From assembly GCA_027574665.1 (NCBI GenBank), contig CM050653.1:43350118-43414117 (forward strand): a stretch of 64,000 nucleotides of DNA, in the 5' to 3' direction. Of the stretch, positions 1 to 13,070 are shown in pieces (position 1 is the stretch's first letter; every line of letters begins with the position of its first letter). Below the pieces are notes generated by a model, which was not told the origin of the DNA, did no database searches, and worked only from the letters and a program-made list of their open reading frames with translations. The position numbers and the translations under genes are program-made. The stretch comes from Rhynochetos jubatus (Eukaryota > Chordata > Aves > Eurypygiformes > Rhynochetidae).

Positions 1-2265
1 TTACAGATTAAATGTACAGGCAAGAAAACCCTAACTAGATAGAAAGGCACTATAAACTCAGGATAGCTGCTGTATTTCCTATATATAGTAAAGCAAGAGA
101 CCACTGTCATCATACAGTCTGTTCTACCGTAAACTTGGGATACGTTTTCTTCCCCAGAACCTGGATTAATGCAATTCTTTATATATACAAAAGACTTCAA
201 ATGATGGCAAGTTCCTCACTTCTCCCATTAAACTCCCTTCCCTTTTCCTCTCCCGCTACACATACTTCAGGAACAGTATGTCGACTTGATCCCCATGGAC
301 CAGAGACCAGCCCCAAGAAGTGCCTGCTTGTACAGCAGTACTGCCTTTCTCCTGGTTTGATGCGTCCAGTACACCTGATTTAAATCCTTGCTTCAAAAAG
401 AGAGGTCTGTAAGAAACTTTTGTCTAACAGAAGCAGTGGTATTCATGATGTGGTAGGTAGTGTCCTTCCAGAGAGGTATCAGATAGGACGATGTCTCTGA
501 CTCCAAGATAACACGAGTTCCTAACAACTGCTGGGGATTAATACTATTCTCATTTGAAAATTAGTACCACGCCCAAGGCTTCAGCCGAAATTCTCTTCTG
601 GCAACAACAGCCTCCAAATTGCCCCTTTGCAGTTGTAACTGCATGTCCTACTCGCGTTTCTTTTTACATCCCAGGCCACGGTCTACTTTGATAACCGTAA
701 CTACACAGAACATATACACACATGCTAAGGAGAATACACATCATGAGAACAACTACACATGGCAAGTGTTCTTTGGGCATAGAATGGAAAACGTGAGGAA
801 ACATATTAAATGTACGTATTTAGTATGCTTAACATATTAAGTGCAACGGATTTAATCGCAGCTGAGTCCAGCTCAGCCTTCATGGACTGCACCCACAGTT
901 ACTCAGAGCTCAGTAGATGTCATAGAAAAACACACACGTCTCAAGAAGGCAGAATATCGTCTCATCTGACCTGTGCCAGTTAATACCCAATACCCCCAAA
1001 CAGCTTGCCTGCCTAGCACTCTTAAGTTGCCATTGCATTATGAAATCAGCTCTGGCACTTCTACTGAAGCTGACTAAAACCATGCGTTGTTACCTGAACA
1101 TAACACGTTTAGTGGGGCACGGAAAGAAGGTCAGTCACTGTCACCTTAATAGTTCTGTATAACCTACGAGACCAGTGGCAGTGTGCTCCCCACCTGGGAG
1201 GTGGATGCACTCTACGCAATCATATGCCTTTTATTTCTTTGACTATGAATGTTAAAACCCCAAATACAAAGAAGGTAAAATTCCCCATAAAGTACCCCAC
1301 AAAAGCAAGAGCAGTGATGAGATGGTATTTGCTGGATATGGTTAATTACCTCATTTTAATTTTACTACTCAATAATGTTTTCACAGAAATTATGAAGGAT
1401 ACGTGTTCCTATAAGACCTGAAATAACGGGTAAAATATACAGTATTCCACTAACACTTATACAAGTCTGAGACTACAACTGGCAAACAGTCTATCCTGGC
1501 TCTGTGGCTTTCCTAACCAAAAAAGACCATTAAAAAACGAATGCTGTGAACTTCATAACTATGCTGTGTTTCTTGTCATGCTGGGATTAGTAATAGCAGT
1601 GCTATCAAATATTACTGTGCAATAAAACCTGTGGTTTGCATTTAGATTACATTTGATTTCTTCATCTGGAAAATGCATGCTCTAATTTTCCTCTTACAGT
1701 AAAATTGATAATACATGGAATACAACATCACAGCAGATGACACAGTCTACAAGGTAGGCATGACTTGTTTTATAGTCATAAAGCTTGTACTTGGCTGTGA
1801 TTTTTATGAGCCAGGCATACAAAAAGTGTGCAAAAAAAAAAAAAATATTTATAAATAAAGGCATACAACAGTAAATAGGAAGGGAGACCAAGTCACAGAA
1901 CAGATTGAACTGGATATAATCAGAACCAAACAGCCTTCACAGAAACTGCAAACTTAGCACTTGGATACCTCACCAGACAATAAGGCAGGTACAGCAGCAT
2001 TCTTTAACAAAAGAAAGCCATTCTAGGCAGGAAGAAAAAGAATGTAAATAGGATAGGTGGCATCCTCACCAGGCAAAAAACCCAAAATATTCTTTGAATA
2101 TACGCTGTTGAAGCTCACAATATCATAAACAGGCCCCTCACCTCTCCCCCTTCTTCCACAAAGTAGAAATCATCTATCATTATTTTCTTTTTTACACTAG
2201 GTAGTCTAGCAAAGTATTCATTTCAGTGTTATCTTTTACAATATGTCTCGGAGAAGCTTCTATAA
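1..2265. other. Non-coding stretch, nothing recognised
   Basis: AT-rich single-copy-looking DNA. The open frames here are short (at most 82 codons) and show no domain. The only low-complexity feature is an A-run of about 14 at 1832-1845. I see no repeat family, RNA gene or promoter. Confidence 0.6.
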
Positions 2266-2860
2266 GCATCTAGGATCTTATTAGCTAAAAAAAAAAAGGA
2301 GGTGCACGCCACACACGGTCTCCATGGGGACACTGCACGTGGCAGAAGCTGTGAACAGCGCACTTCCATCACAGGAAGGCAATGGGGAAGAATTATACAA
2401 TAAGGAATGGAGCGGAGAGCTCATTAGCATGTAAAAACCATAGCCCTATATATACTGTTGTATTTTTGTACATCGTCACATTAACAAATTGCTGTTTATT
2501 AGCCGTGATTTACTGGATCGAGCACAGCAGAACCGGGCACTAGCTGAAGCAAAGCAGCTGGATGTAAAGCTAATGCAAACAGCTAAGAGGAGAGTGATGT
2601 CTTAACTGCTCCTCTGCATAGCTTGATGTACCAGCCAACAGATGAACTGATTACACATCATAGCAAAAATTTCACCTTTTGCTACACTGCAAGAATTCCC
2701 GAACAAACACAAACCATGGTCAAGCTTCGCAAACTGATAGATGAAGAATTGCGAAACGATTCCTCGCTTCCACCAAGGACGGTGCTGCCAGCGTTAAAAG
2801 AAATGACCGTCGTACAACGCATTAGCGCTCTCACATTCAGGCCAACCACGAAAAATCACG
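2266..2860. promoter_or_regulatory. Candidate conserved non-coding element
   Basis: Mixed-composition, repeat-free DNA carrying several developmental-factor-like motifs: an AT-rich homeodomain/forkhead-like run at about 2480-2516, and an octamer-like ATGCAAAC at 2573-2580 preceded by CTAAT. It keeps an unusual number of CpGs between 2690 and 2850. An open frame on the plus strand from 2623 to 3030 (135 codons, with an internal Met near 2716) overlaps the 3' half. I do not recognise its product, and it may simply follow from the composition. The regulatory reading is inference from appearance; no alignment was available. Confidence 0.25.
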
Positions 2861-3761
2861 AACTGCAAATGTATTCATTTTTAACTGTTTACGTCTGCTT
2901 CAAAGTACGCATTTTTCTTACTACTACCACAATGTTATCACCACATTATCTTACTTGTCTGAGCTCACATCGCTTTCCACTGCAGTCTCACCGTGGAGGC
3001 ACACCTCAGCACAAAGAATCGAAATCCTGACTGCACGAAGCCAACGATGACACTGTCCTCAAAGCTCAACATTTCAGCAGAAGCACAAATTCCCAGCAGA
3101 GAACATTACAAGTCAGTCTCCCCGACTTATGTCCATTTGCATCTGTCTTAAGAACTTGAGTGCTGATAGCAGGAGAAAAGCACGTTAACTATGCATCATA
3201 AACAGCACGCATTAATGGCTTAAAGATTGTTACGTTGCTTCACTTCTTTCTTTCTATATTAAAGGTATTTTACTCACAAAGAAAGGAAAAAGAGGAATTG
3301 AAGCTTTGGACTTTCCTTACTTCTTGGAAAATCAAAAAAAAAAAAACCAAAACACCAGACAAAAGTTGTGCAAAATGCAGCAGTTCCCATAGACAGCAGC
3401 AGATGCAGCTTCTTTACCACTTCAGTATAGCCCTAAATCCCTAAATCTGAAGTTAACATTAACCAAAATTAAAACCCACTGCAGATTACTGAGTTTCACA
3501 TATTTTTTTCATAGCCCTGATGCAAAATTTACTTTGGCACAATACAGGAGTGTATTATTAATCAGCACAGGCTTGTTTGAAAAGTAGGCTCTATTTATTC
3601 AGAGGTAGGACTGACTCCAAATCCAGGCTTTCTTTTCCACATGGAATGCGAGCGTATCAGATTTGCTATTTGATTTTTCAGCTCAGCTGTGAGGGATGAA
3701 ATGAACTTTGGAAAAAAAACAGAGGTAGATTCTACATGGCAACAGAAAAAGAAACAACATG

Positions 3762-3765
<4 letters not shown>

Positions 3766-3799
<34 letters not shown>
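3766..3799. repeat. (TG)n microsatellite
   Basis: Uninterrupted TG dinucleotide run of about 16-17 units following a short T-run. Confidence 0.95.
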
Positions 3800-4332
3800 T
3801 TTCAAGTATCAAAGTGAGAATGTCAAATCTCTCTAACCACACCCATTACAGTAAAATCTCAAACCAGTTGAAGACAATGACGCTTTGCTATTGGCATTAA
3901 ATGAATCCGGTCTCACCCATCCATGACCGAAAAAGACACAGCGTCATTTCAAAATCACAGTCACTTCTCTCGACTTTCGCAGTATTTTCAGATTTATACC
4001 TCCCCGGTTTAATCTCACATTGCAGTCAATCAGCACCTATAACGTAGCTAGCTGAGCAGATCTGTGCCGTTTTAGCATGCATTAAACTCACTGTTCTTTA
4101 CAAGTTATTTTGATGAAAAGAGAATATTTACCAGCAACTATTAAGCGTGAAGTTTAAGGAAACAGAAGCAGCTTGTAGGAGGATTTGCTAATGCAGTTTA
4201 TTGCTGTTGCTTCTCATATCTGAAAAGATACTGCCTCTGAAGTCTCCAACAAAAATGCAAATAGATATTCTTGGGAGACAGTACAAAGCCAAATGCAAGT
4301 TTGCAAGTCACACAACTCGGTCTTAGGGATCT

Positions 4333-4402
4333 CATCACAATAAATCCACTGACGTCAACAGTGTCACACTTACATGTGTGTAAAATCAGAATCTAACTGT
4401 CC
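4333..4402. repeat. Degenerate sauropsid-type interspersed repeat (unnamed)
   Basis: The order of blocks (a CCACTGACGTCAACAGTG-like block, then TTACA(n)TGTGTGTAAAATCAGAATCT) resembles a partly palindromic repeat that I recall as frequent in turtle and crocodile DNA, where a 'CCATTGACTTCAATGG' core is flanked by 'GTGTAAAATCAGAATCTGG'. I cannot name the library family. A second likely copy lies at 49590-49665. Confidence 0.35.
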
Positions 4403-7167
4403 AGTACTGCTGGAAAAAGAGATGGTGTAGACACACAATGATTTTCACAACATGCGTCTTCTCTGCAAACGCGTGTGTGAAACCGAAAGATGAAATCCCC
4501 TACGAGAAGTTACAATACTACCTACTGGGCAGTGATAACCTCTCAGTGGTCACAATAGGTATGTTTGTTGCAACAACTAGGTGGAAAGAAAAGGCATCCA
4601 CACCTGAGTGACTCTGCAGAGAAACACGCCTAAACCTAACACAACAGAAAACCTGTTCAGGAGTAGCTGATCTGTGTGAAACTACGACCGCAGTAATGCT
4701 GTTAGGAACAGCAAAAATTGTGAAAATCCTCTGAATTAAGTGTTGACTGAGCAAGTTAAAGCTTTAGGTAGGCATCTCTCAACCCATGTACCCACCCACA
4801 TACCTGCGGGTTGTATCCATGTGATAAATTGCATTTAACACGCACCTGCACTAATCCATCCTCACCCTGGCTACTTCTAGCATTACAAATCTCTGAGGCA
4901 CTTCAAACAGCCACCTTCTGTGAGGAAGAATTTCTCCTCAAAAGTGTACTGGTGAGAAGCCAGGTAAGATTTAAGTTCAAGTATATGGCAGTTCAACCTG
5001 GTTAGAAAGAGGGTCTTTAAATTCTTAGAAAACTAGGTCTCTACAGATTTTCAGGATTATTACTATTTCTAGGAGATGGAAATCTGGGATTTCTAAAGGT
5101 AAAAATCAGTTAAGTCACCAAGCGGTAAGAGATTTGGAGAGCCATATAAGCACACTCAGCTGAGGACGGGGTCATGTGGTGAAGTCCTATAGATACTGAC
5201 AAAGAGACAACACGCACAGCTACACTTGGGTCACCCACAGGTAAAACCACCATCTCCTCAAGCCGGACTGACCCATCACACAACTGCCCCCTGACAGCGG
5301 AGGGTCTATACAAGGCACCTTGCCAACCTCCAGCTGCATGTAACGTTGAGGCCTCAACAAGGGGAACAGATTCTCCAGTTGCTGAATTTCAAGAAAACAC
5401 AGTGTGTTGTAAAGGTGCTAATTTTCCCCTCAAAATACTCCAGCTACTCTCTATTTCATGACACAACAACTTAGAAAGAAGCACATACTTCGTCCTTGTC
5501 TCCAAACTGTGCACTCTGTAGCAGCTTAAAGAAGTGTCTGGAGCAATACCAGAGGTCCAGAAAGACCTCCACCCATGCCCAGAGCACTCAGGGTGCACCC
5601 CCTTCGGCAGGCAGGCAAAACTTGTGCCTCAGGATGAGAGAAAGAGGATTTTGTGCGAAGACCAGCTGATTATTATTTGAACTCTGGCCGGGCACCAGGA
5701 CTGGACCCTGAATAAATTATTCCAGGATATATGCACAAAGTTAGCTTTCCTAGCAGCTCAGCACGAACAAAAGTCAGCAGGAGTCCAGCATGTAGAACGG
5801 CTTCGGAATCGGGTCATTAATCTGTACAAGCAGAAAAACCTACCCAACAAACACACCAGCAGTCATCGCACTCTGGGTTACAAGGCTGAACTATCATGCA
5901 AATTGATGCACATCTCTTGCCTCCTGGAGTCAGGGAGGAAGGCACAAGCAGGCTACAGGGGAGGGCACAGAAAGCTACAGATGGACACTCTTGGCAAGGA
6001 ACAACAGAACAGGAAATATTTAGTCACTCTGACAACTGTGTGGTATTATTTCTTCCACAGCAGCACACAAACTCTTCAGCCATGGTCAAAGCCTGAAATG
6101 CCTTGGAAGTAAAAACATGGTGGTTGCCACAGAAATCTTTGGCACAATGAAACAAGCACAGAAAACCATAAAGGCAGAAGACAACTCAAGGTTTTAAGTA
6201 CACAGAGACACATAGATTGGTCACAAGCATCTTTTTCCCATCCAGTTATTTGATGATTTATCAATAAGCCAAGCAATCTCCACCTGCCGACCACTCAATA
6301 GCAGATTAGTTCGATGATTCCCTGCAAACCTTTTGGGAGGACAGTCTTGAGGTCTTGATTTCAAGGACACAGTTATAGTTTTTTCAGGGTTATACAGGAT
6401 AACGGTGTAAATAAAGCTGAGTTAAGAGACCTTTCCATTTTGATGCGACTGTAAAATGTAGAAGAGACTTTACATTGGTCTCAAACCAGAAACCACTGGT
6501 TCCCTTTTTTAAAATACTGATAATAGTGCAGGCATAAAAGGATTTCATTTTGGTAGTCCCTAGATAAAATCTAATGCCCTCTTTAAAGCAACCACAGACA
6601 GGACAGACATAAACAGGAGAGGAAGACCTATCTCTCGAACACTGTTTGTATCATGAAAACACCCGTTATTTACACCAGTCCAGAAAAGAACCACATGAGC
6701 AAGTTATGAAAGCCAGAACAGCCCTACATTAATCATCTAAACGCATGACTTTAACCAACAAACATGATCTGAGTTAACGCTGGCTGTCAGATCTTCAGGA
6801 TGATGCAGAATAACAGGGACTAAGAAGAGTGAGAGGGAAGGAGGACCAGCCGAGCGATGCACTTGCCCGCTTGCTTCCCCTTCCCATTTTGCATTAAGAA
6901 ATTTACTCAGTTACAACTCCTGAGCATACATTAAACTTTCGCCCTTTTACAGTGATATTACTCTGCAGAACTTCTGGTGGATGTAAAATACTACACTACT
7001 ACTTAGAAGCATTTCTCCACTACCGGCTGGTGTAAAAGGGCCCTTGTACAGGTAGGAATCTGACTTTCTATCTCTAGCTTTAGAGGTGACTTAGCTTTTT
7101 TATGTTTTCTTTCTGTAGGATAAAAATCCAATGAAAAGGCTTGTTAGGAGTGTGGGTGTAGGTTAAA

Positions 7168-7265
7168 AACCATTGATATATATGTATTTTTAAATATACA
7201 AATTACATAAATTTATAAAGACAAATACATAGAAATATATATATGTATCCATATATTTTACTTCT
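7168..7265. repeat. AT-rich low-complexity patch
   Basis: About 100 bp dominated by TATA/AAATAT tracts, including two short (AT)n runs near 7175 and 7240. Confidence 0.7.
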
Positions 7266-8279
7266 GGAGAAGATGAATTGCCAAGTGTGTGTACTTGGAG
7301 TATTCTTACTCTCAGCAGAATCCCAAGGACTTAATCTTTACAGAACAGTCATGTTCAAGCTGTGCTTCCCACTGGAGAACAGTCAGTGAACAAAAGTTTG
7401 GGCTGTTTCAAGTGAGCCCGAAAGATGCTTATTCACCAGAGTTTGCATCTGTTGCAAACGGCTCATTTAATTCAACCTCAGAGGCATTCACTCTCCACTT
7501 TTCAACCTCAGAAAGAGGTAACCTAGCTAAGGAGGTTAGATGCAGTACCATCAGTTCAGATCAAAAAGATGTCAATGAACAGCTGCGACTTAAATTTATG
7601 CCCAGCACACTTACACGGACATGAAAACTAATACTAGATGTAATCAGTTTCAGCTATGTTATGTATTTTTGCTTGTTCCTAAAGAATTTCTGGAAGATAA
7701 ATATTAAACAAAAAGCTTAAATTAAAATCAACCAGGGAAAAATGAATCTAGCTGCCAAGAAGAACAGACTCAGGTTCCATGACAAACACAGACACATACT
7801 CAAAATTAACTTTAAAAATGCTTCTAAATTCAACCAACATGCTATAAGATGACAAATGTATATATTATACTCACCAATTATAAAACATTGCAGCAAGGAT
7901 TAACTACATGCACAGATCTTACGAGCACCCTGGGAGCAGGACAGCGGACTAAATAAAGTCAAGCAATCTTGGGAACCACAGACATTACATTTTCCCCGTA
8001 TTAAAAGGGGGAGGGAGGTGTTCAGAGGTTTTGGATTTTGTTTTCTGAGTGAGAAAGGAAAAAAAAAGGCAGCTACTGGAAGCATTAGTACGCTTAGTCT
8101 AGATGCAGACTATTTACTGAAAATGAAATCTACCTAAATCCTGCAACATCTGCTTTTGTCAGACACTCACCTATTTCCAGAAAGATGACAACAGCTTATA
8201 AATCCATGTTCACAAGAAAATTACAAAAATCCTTTGGATATGCTATGCTCAGTATTCAATATTTGCCACCAGCAGACAC

Positions 8280-8625
8280 TGTTGTTAAACAAAATGGGAA
8301 GCAGCCTCCGAAAGCATCCAGACAGAAGAGCGAATCCTAGTCTCCCTGTAAATCCTGCAAAAATACATCTTGTTCACTTGTGTGGATCTCTTTATTGCAG
8401 TTGACATGGGCTTGCCCAGGGGACTAACTTGTTGTTCCATAAAGATCCTTAAATAGGCACTACTGATGAAACATTTAATCCAAGCCCTGGTATCAAATGG
8501 CTGCTAGTGCCAGTGACAGTGATAGAAAAATCTATTTGCCAATTAAATAACTGCATGCAAAGCTATGACTGTTTATTATGCCTTTTAACATAGTTCAGCT
8601 GGTTTGGATCATATCCAGTATGCTT
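8280..8625. promoter_or_regulatory. Candidate conserved non-coding element
   Basis: Repeat-free block with a cluster of AT-core motifs: TTGCCAATTAAATAA at 8535-8550, ATGCAAAG at 8555-8562 and GTTTATTATG at 8571-8580. A dense 50-bp cluster of homeodomain/POU/CCAAT-like words is typical of deeply conserved enhancers. This is inference; no alignment was run. Confidence 0.28.
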
Positions 8626-9589
8626 CATATTTTACAAAAACTGCATTCCATGTAATTCATAAGTAACATGCCTTAAGCCTTCGTTTTTAAATACACCTTT
8701 TCACTCATGTTGTTCTGAAGTGTTTGCTTGGGCGAGGGAATACATTTTACGCACAAATGCCACTTACATCATTCAACTACACATATATATGTGTGTCTTT
8801 GGACCTTTCTCTGTTGATAATGAAATTATGATTTATACTCAGAATATAAGACCATATTTTAGCTGTAGGAAAAAACACTTTAAAAACTCGCTGTGTTTAC
8901 TTAAAATGCAAAGGACATACAGGGGTTATTAGTTTTTTTGTAAAACTAAGGGAATACATTTTGATCCCATGAGTCTAATAAAACTCTGCATAACCATAAC
9001 AATAAGGAAAGCTAAAATGAATAGTTGAGATGAACACTTAAGCCTGGACTTCATTTCACTTGGACTTCCACCATTCCAGGAAACATGAAAACAAGTGAAG
9101 GGGCAGTAATTAAAAGGGATTTAAGACTAGAGGCAGTGCCACATCCACATGTGGCACGCCATTACCGAAGCACGCAGAGCTGGGTGTGACAAGACTGTAG
9201 TTTAACAAACTACTTAAGGTGTAAGTTGCAGCTCAGAGAAGCCATCTCCGCTGAGAGCCGCTTAAGCGTATGCTTAACTTGAAATCATCTGACCTTAACA
9301 TGTGCTTTATGTCAAGCATGCACACACATCTTTGCGACACAGACGGTGCTTTGGTTTCATTTTACTACGTGAAACAAAAATGAAGCCATGTTAATGCATA
9401 TAACAGTACTGAATAGATGCATGATAAAAATACTGGCAATTGCAGAACACACAGCTGAAAATAATTCATAAATATTGAAAAAGACAAACCAAAGTGGTTT
9501 TTTTTTAAATTTCTATCACAGGAAAGTTTATTTTTTCCCTTGATCTTAAAAAAAAAAACAAATGCAAGTTAGTTGATTACTCTTATTGC
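8626..9589. other. Non-coding stretch, nothing recognised
   Basis: No gene, RNA or repeat recognised. A short imperfect palindrome (TTAAGC, 4-nt spacer, GCTTAA) lies near 9263-9278. Confidence 0.5.
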
Positions 9590-9960
9590 CCACTGACATA
9601 AATTCAATATAAATTAATTAATAATTATACTTAATGCTTCAGAATGAACGTCGATTCTTCTGCATTTTTATTAAGATTTAACTTTATGTTTGCAATGCCA
9701 TTTTTAACTTTGTAACTAACTTGTCAGGATGAGTTGTGGTTTCTGTTGTACTGATTTCTGGAGAAAATGTCTCCATCTTAATTTATCAGATTATCAAAAC
9801 ACCAAATTATAATTTATGGAAAGCAGTATTTCCATTTTCATGTTTAAGCACTATTCATGGAAATAATTTATGAATTTTAGTAACCCTTTCAAAGTACATA
9901 GGCTGAAGTCATTGCGTAGGACCCTTCACTTAAAGAGGTTCTCTGAGGTAAAATAACTGA
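9590..9960. promoter_or_regulatory. Candidate conserved non-coding element, very AT-rich
   Basis: Dense TAAT-core content: ATTAATTAATAATTAT at 9613-9628, ATTATAATTTA near 9806-9816 and ATAATTTAT near 9863-9871. The surrounding sequence is not simple repeat. It looks like an ultraconserved-type, homeodomain-rich element. This is inference only. Confidence 0.27.
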
Positions 9961-11199
9961 TTGAAGCATGCTGCTGTACCACAGCTCCATGAGAAAACAA
10001 ACTGCAGCATTACCTTTGACTGCATTAAATTTAGCCTCTTAAGTTAAAAAAAAAAGTTTGTCTAGTAAATAAAGTTAATGTTGTTATGTCACATTACGGT
10101 ATCTCTCTTCCTATACTTTATGGCTAATTTAAATGGGAAAAGGTCCAAACAGTCAGTGCTTAAAAAATGCATTTGATCCTCTTTACTTCCTTTATTTCTC
10201 CCTGCTGGGCAGAAATTTTTAATCACAAAAATACCTCCTGTAAGTCCATCTCATATCCAGCCCAGCTACACTCAGATCCTACCACCATCGCCTTGTAAAA
10301 ATACCTTCTGCCCAGTCACAACTGGAACCCATTAGATTTGCATCTAAGCAGCAGATATTTGTGAAGGAAACCAGCAGACAGCAGGACCCACAGAAACACC
10401 AAGACCCCTGTCCTGAAAACACATTTTTGGTGGGTTCACAGTAAGCAGGCGAGTGCCACCTCCGAGAGCTTACAGGTGCCCTCAGGTAAGTACATGCTTC
10501 CTCACCTGCCCTGGGTCACAGCCAGAAGGCTAGGAACCACAAGCTGCAAGAAAAAAACATTTGCTAACTTTCCTAAAAAGTTTAAAATTTTAATTTATTT
10601 TTAATATTTTTTTTCAGTTTTGAATGAGACATTTTTGTGATAAATATTCATTGAAATCTCACTCAACAGTTTAGACTTTTTAGCACATTTCTTTAACCAG
10701 CTCAGCTCCGACACACACTTTCAGCAAACACTTTGGGCATTTCTCATCTGTTGCTTTTGAAGTTTCTCTTTCAAATCAACAGTAGCAATCATTTATTTCA
10801 TTCTCCTAGGATTCTGATCTCTAACATCTACAACCATACTCATTTATGAGCGTATAAAGTATCTTAAACAGTGCCAAATCTATCCAAATAAATATGCCTG
10901 AATGTAATTAGCAATGCATACACTATTCTTCCCCCCCCTTTTTGATGTATCACAATGAATACATTGGCTTTAACAGCTATTCTCTTGATCAGTCGTTTTG
11001 AGGTGGTCCACTTTTGTTTTCCTGACTTTCACAAACATGCTTGCAGCCAGTAAGAGACTCTTCACTATGATTAATGGCCTCCCATTGGGTATACAGAAAA
11101 TTTCCCAGCCTGGTTCCCTTGAGAATGCTCCACTACATGGATTTCTACGCAAAGCTAGATTAAAAGAGGAGGAGCGATAGCTATAGTCCACCTACCCCA
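9961..11199. other. Non-coding stretch, nothing recognised
   Basis: AT-rich DNA without a recognisable gene or repeat. Complementary open frames at 10970-11191 (minus) and 10998-11180 (plus) mirror each other and show no domain. There is a C-run at about 10931-10938. Confidence 0.5.
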
Positions 11200-11720
11200 C
11201 AGCCATCAATTATATACAGTTATAAATCAAAGTTTTCAGCCAGAACAAAGCCTAGCGTGGCAAACAAACAAGGGCGTTCACAGCAAATTGTTTTGAAGCA
11301 GAATAAAACTCTTGATAGAAACAATGGGGCCAGCAAAGCCGCTGTCAATATCACTATAAAGTTCCGTTGATTTATTAAGAATTAGACACAGTGTATCCAA
11401 TTACTGCTGAATTAACTTAAACAGAAAGCAGCAAGTAGAAAAATAAGCAGGGAGATGGATTTTGCTTTTTAAAGGAAAAAAAATGACGCAATTCTACATC
11501 ACAGTTAATTGAAGACGGTAACGTGAATCGTAAAGTATCTGTACTTTAACTCCCTCTATTTGTGTTTCTTGGCTTTTGGCTTTAAGCGCTCTCTTTCACG
11601 AAACGCTGGTGTGTCTCTCTCATCCATATTTCATCTGCGGTCTGTTTGTTTTCCCGGCTATTTCTGCCTCTGTGCCATAGATGATTTTGATCGGTTTGGA
11701 TATTTTTAAATACCCTTCAC
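11200..11720. promoter_or_regulatory. Candidate conserved non-coding element
   Basis: Repeat-free block with a SOX-type AACAATGG at 11320-11327, followed by a GC-richer CCAGCAAAGCCGCTGTCAAT segment, a TTTATTAAGAATTAG run near 11371-11385, further ATTAA words near 11410, and retained CpGs at about 11585-11700. The motif density suggests an enhancer. No alignment could be run. Confidence 0.3.
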
Positions 11721-12689
11721 ACAATCTGCTTTCCAACGAGATAGTAGAAAAAAAACCACCAGGGAACACAGAGGCAAAAGACTGTTAGCATCTCTCCTCA
11801 CGCGCCTCATCCCTTCTGCACAACGTGAACTATCTGCAAGGGAATATGCCCCCTCTTTTCAAACATCTAAAGTTCCACTTTTTGATATACAACAATGTTT
11901 GGAAAGCCAAAGAACATAATACCAGTCAAAATGCAAGTAGGGTCCACTCAAAAAATTAAGTCGATATTTGCTACTGCACCCAGCCCTCACTGCAGAGCAC
12001 GTTTCACACGGACTCTCGTCGTCTCTGAAGAATCTGATGCTAAAGTGCTCAGTAAATTTCAGCAAGGCTTTAAACTCCTCAGATGTTTGTGAAAAATTAA
12101 GGTTTGACAACTCCGACTAAAGCTACAGAGCCAAAGGCAAGAGTCTTCAGGTCATCTCTATATTCCCGTCAGACAAACCATGTCCTACACCGAGTCCTTC
12201 CTTGTGCTACAGTCCTCCAGCTTGCAACACGCGTCAGCACTGCGAATTTGGAGGAAGATGGGGTTTCTGAGCCAGACAGTGTACCTCTCACCGTACACGG
12301 TCACACATGAAATATGTCCAGATCTACATTAATTCATACCCAAACTCCTGTTTTCTCTGTCAAGCCCTCTTGAAAGATGCCCGATGCATTCAGAGGGGTG
12401 TAAGGGCACCATCCATTGCAGGTTGAAGAATTCTTAGGAGCTGTGCAGAAACAAAGACCCCCAGCCCCTTGACTGACAGACAGCAGGCGGTGCCAAAGTC
12501 TGTCTGCCAAACGACTTCATAGGAAAAGAGATTTCGAAGGAAGAATTCCTCAAAAGTCCAGAACAGCACTGTGGTGGGATCCTTACCCTATGTGTTACCT
12601 TGTGAGATGGCCAGGCCGGACGACTAACATGAGAAGGCTGTTGTAGGTTACTAAAGCAACATGCAACAAGGTGCAGAAAGGTGAGACTG
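11721..12689. other. Non-coding stretch, nothing recognised
   Basis: No domain in the open frames here (11859-12110 minus, 11895-12092 plus and 12104-12310 plus). The overlap of frames on both strands suggests chance openness. Confidence 0.5.
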
Positions 12690-13070
12690 GACTGCTAGAG
12701 GCCACCTCATCCCAGGACAGGATAAACTACACCAGCATCATTCCTGACAGACATGTTCTTAAATACTTCTAGTGATGGGAAGCTCATAATCTCCTAGAGC
12801 AGTCTTTGCCCAAGCTTTATTGCCTGTACCATTAGAAACGTTTCCTAATCTTCCTGTCATTACTTTCTTGTGTCTTCAAATCATTCCAGTTCAAAGTACT
12901 CCTGCCTTTGCAGCAACCAAATAAAACTTCAGATAATCAGTTTCTACAAAAATGGGACCATACATACATGAATTTTATGTATCCTAGGTGTGTTCCTTCC
13001 AGATAAATCTCAGTTTCCTTAACTGACCATAGTTTTTCTGTCAGATTCACAGGGGCTTCCAGATATGTAT
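12690..13070 (-). mobile_element. CR1 LINE 3' segment, antisense to the plus strand
   Basis: Read on the minus strand this follows the CR1 3' region: the 'CTGTCAGGAATGATGCTGG...TAGTTT' words near 12730-12750, the 'TTCTTAAATACTTCTAGTGA' block at about 12756-12775, then the words for the 'GGCAA..TATTCCAGTGCTTTA' and 'AGAAAGTTTTTCCTAAT' regions at 12800-12850. A further upstream CR1 portion is recognisable near 13000-13045. Many substitutions mark an old copy. Coding capacity is lost; no frame persists. Identification rests on the order of several conserved CR1 blocks. The upstream limit is uncertain by some tens of bases. Confidence 0.8.

Larger units (their letters stand above)
2861..8270. other. 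Non-coding stretch with simple repeats
   Basis: No gene recognised. It holds the (TG)n tract near 3.77 kb, a degenerate sauropsid-type repeat near 4.34 kb and an AT-rich patch at 7.17-7.26 kb, each listed separately. The plus frame at 7289-7624 (111 codons) shows no domain. Confidence 0.55.
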
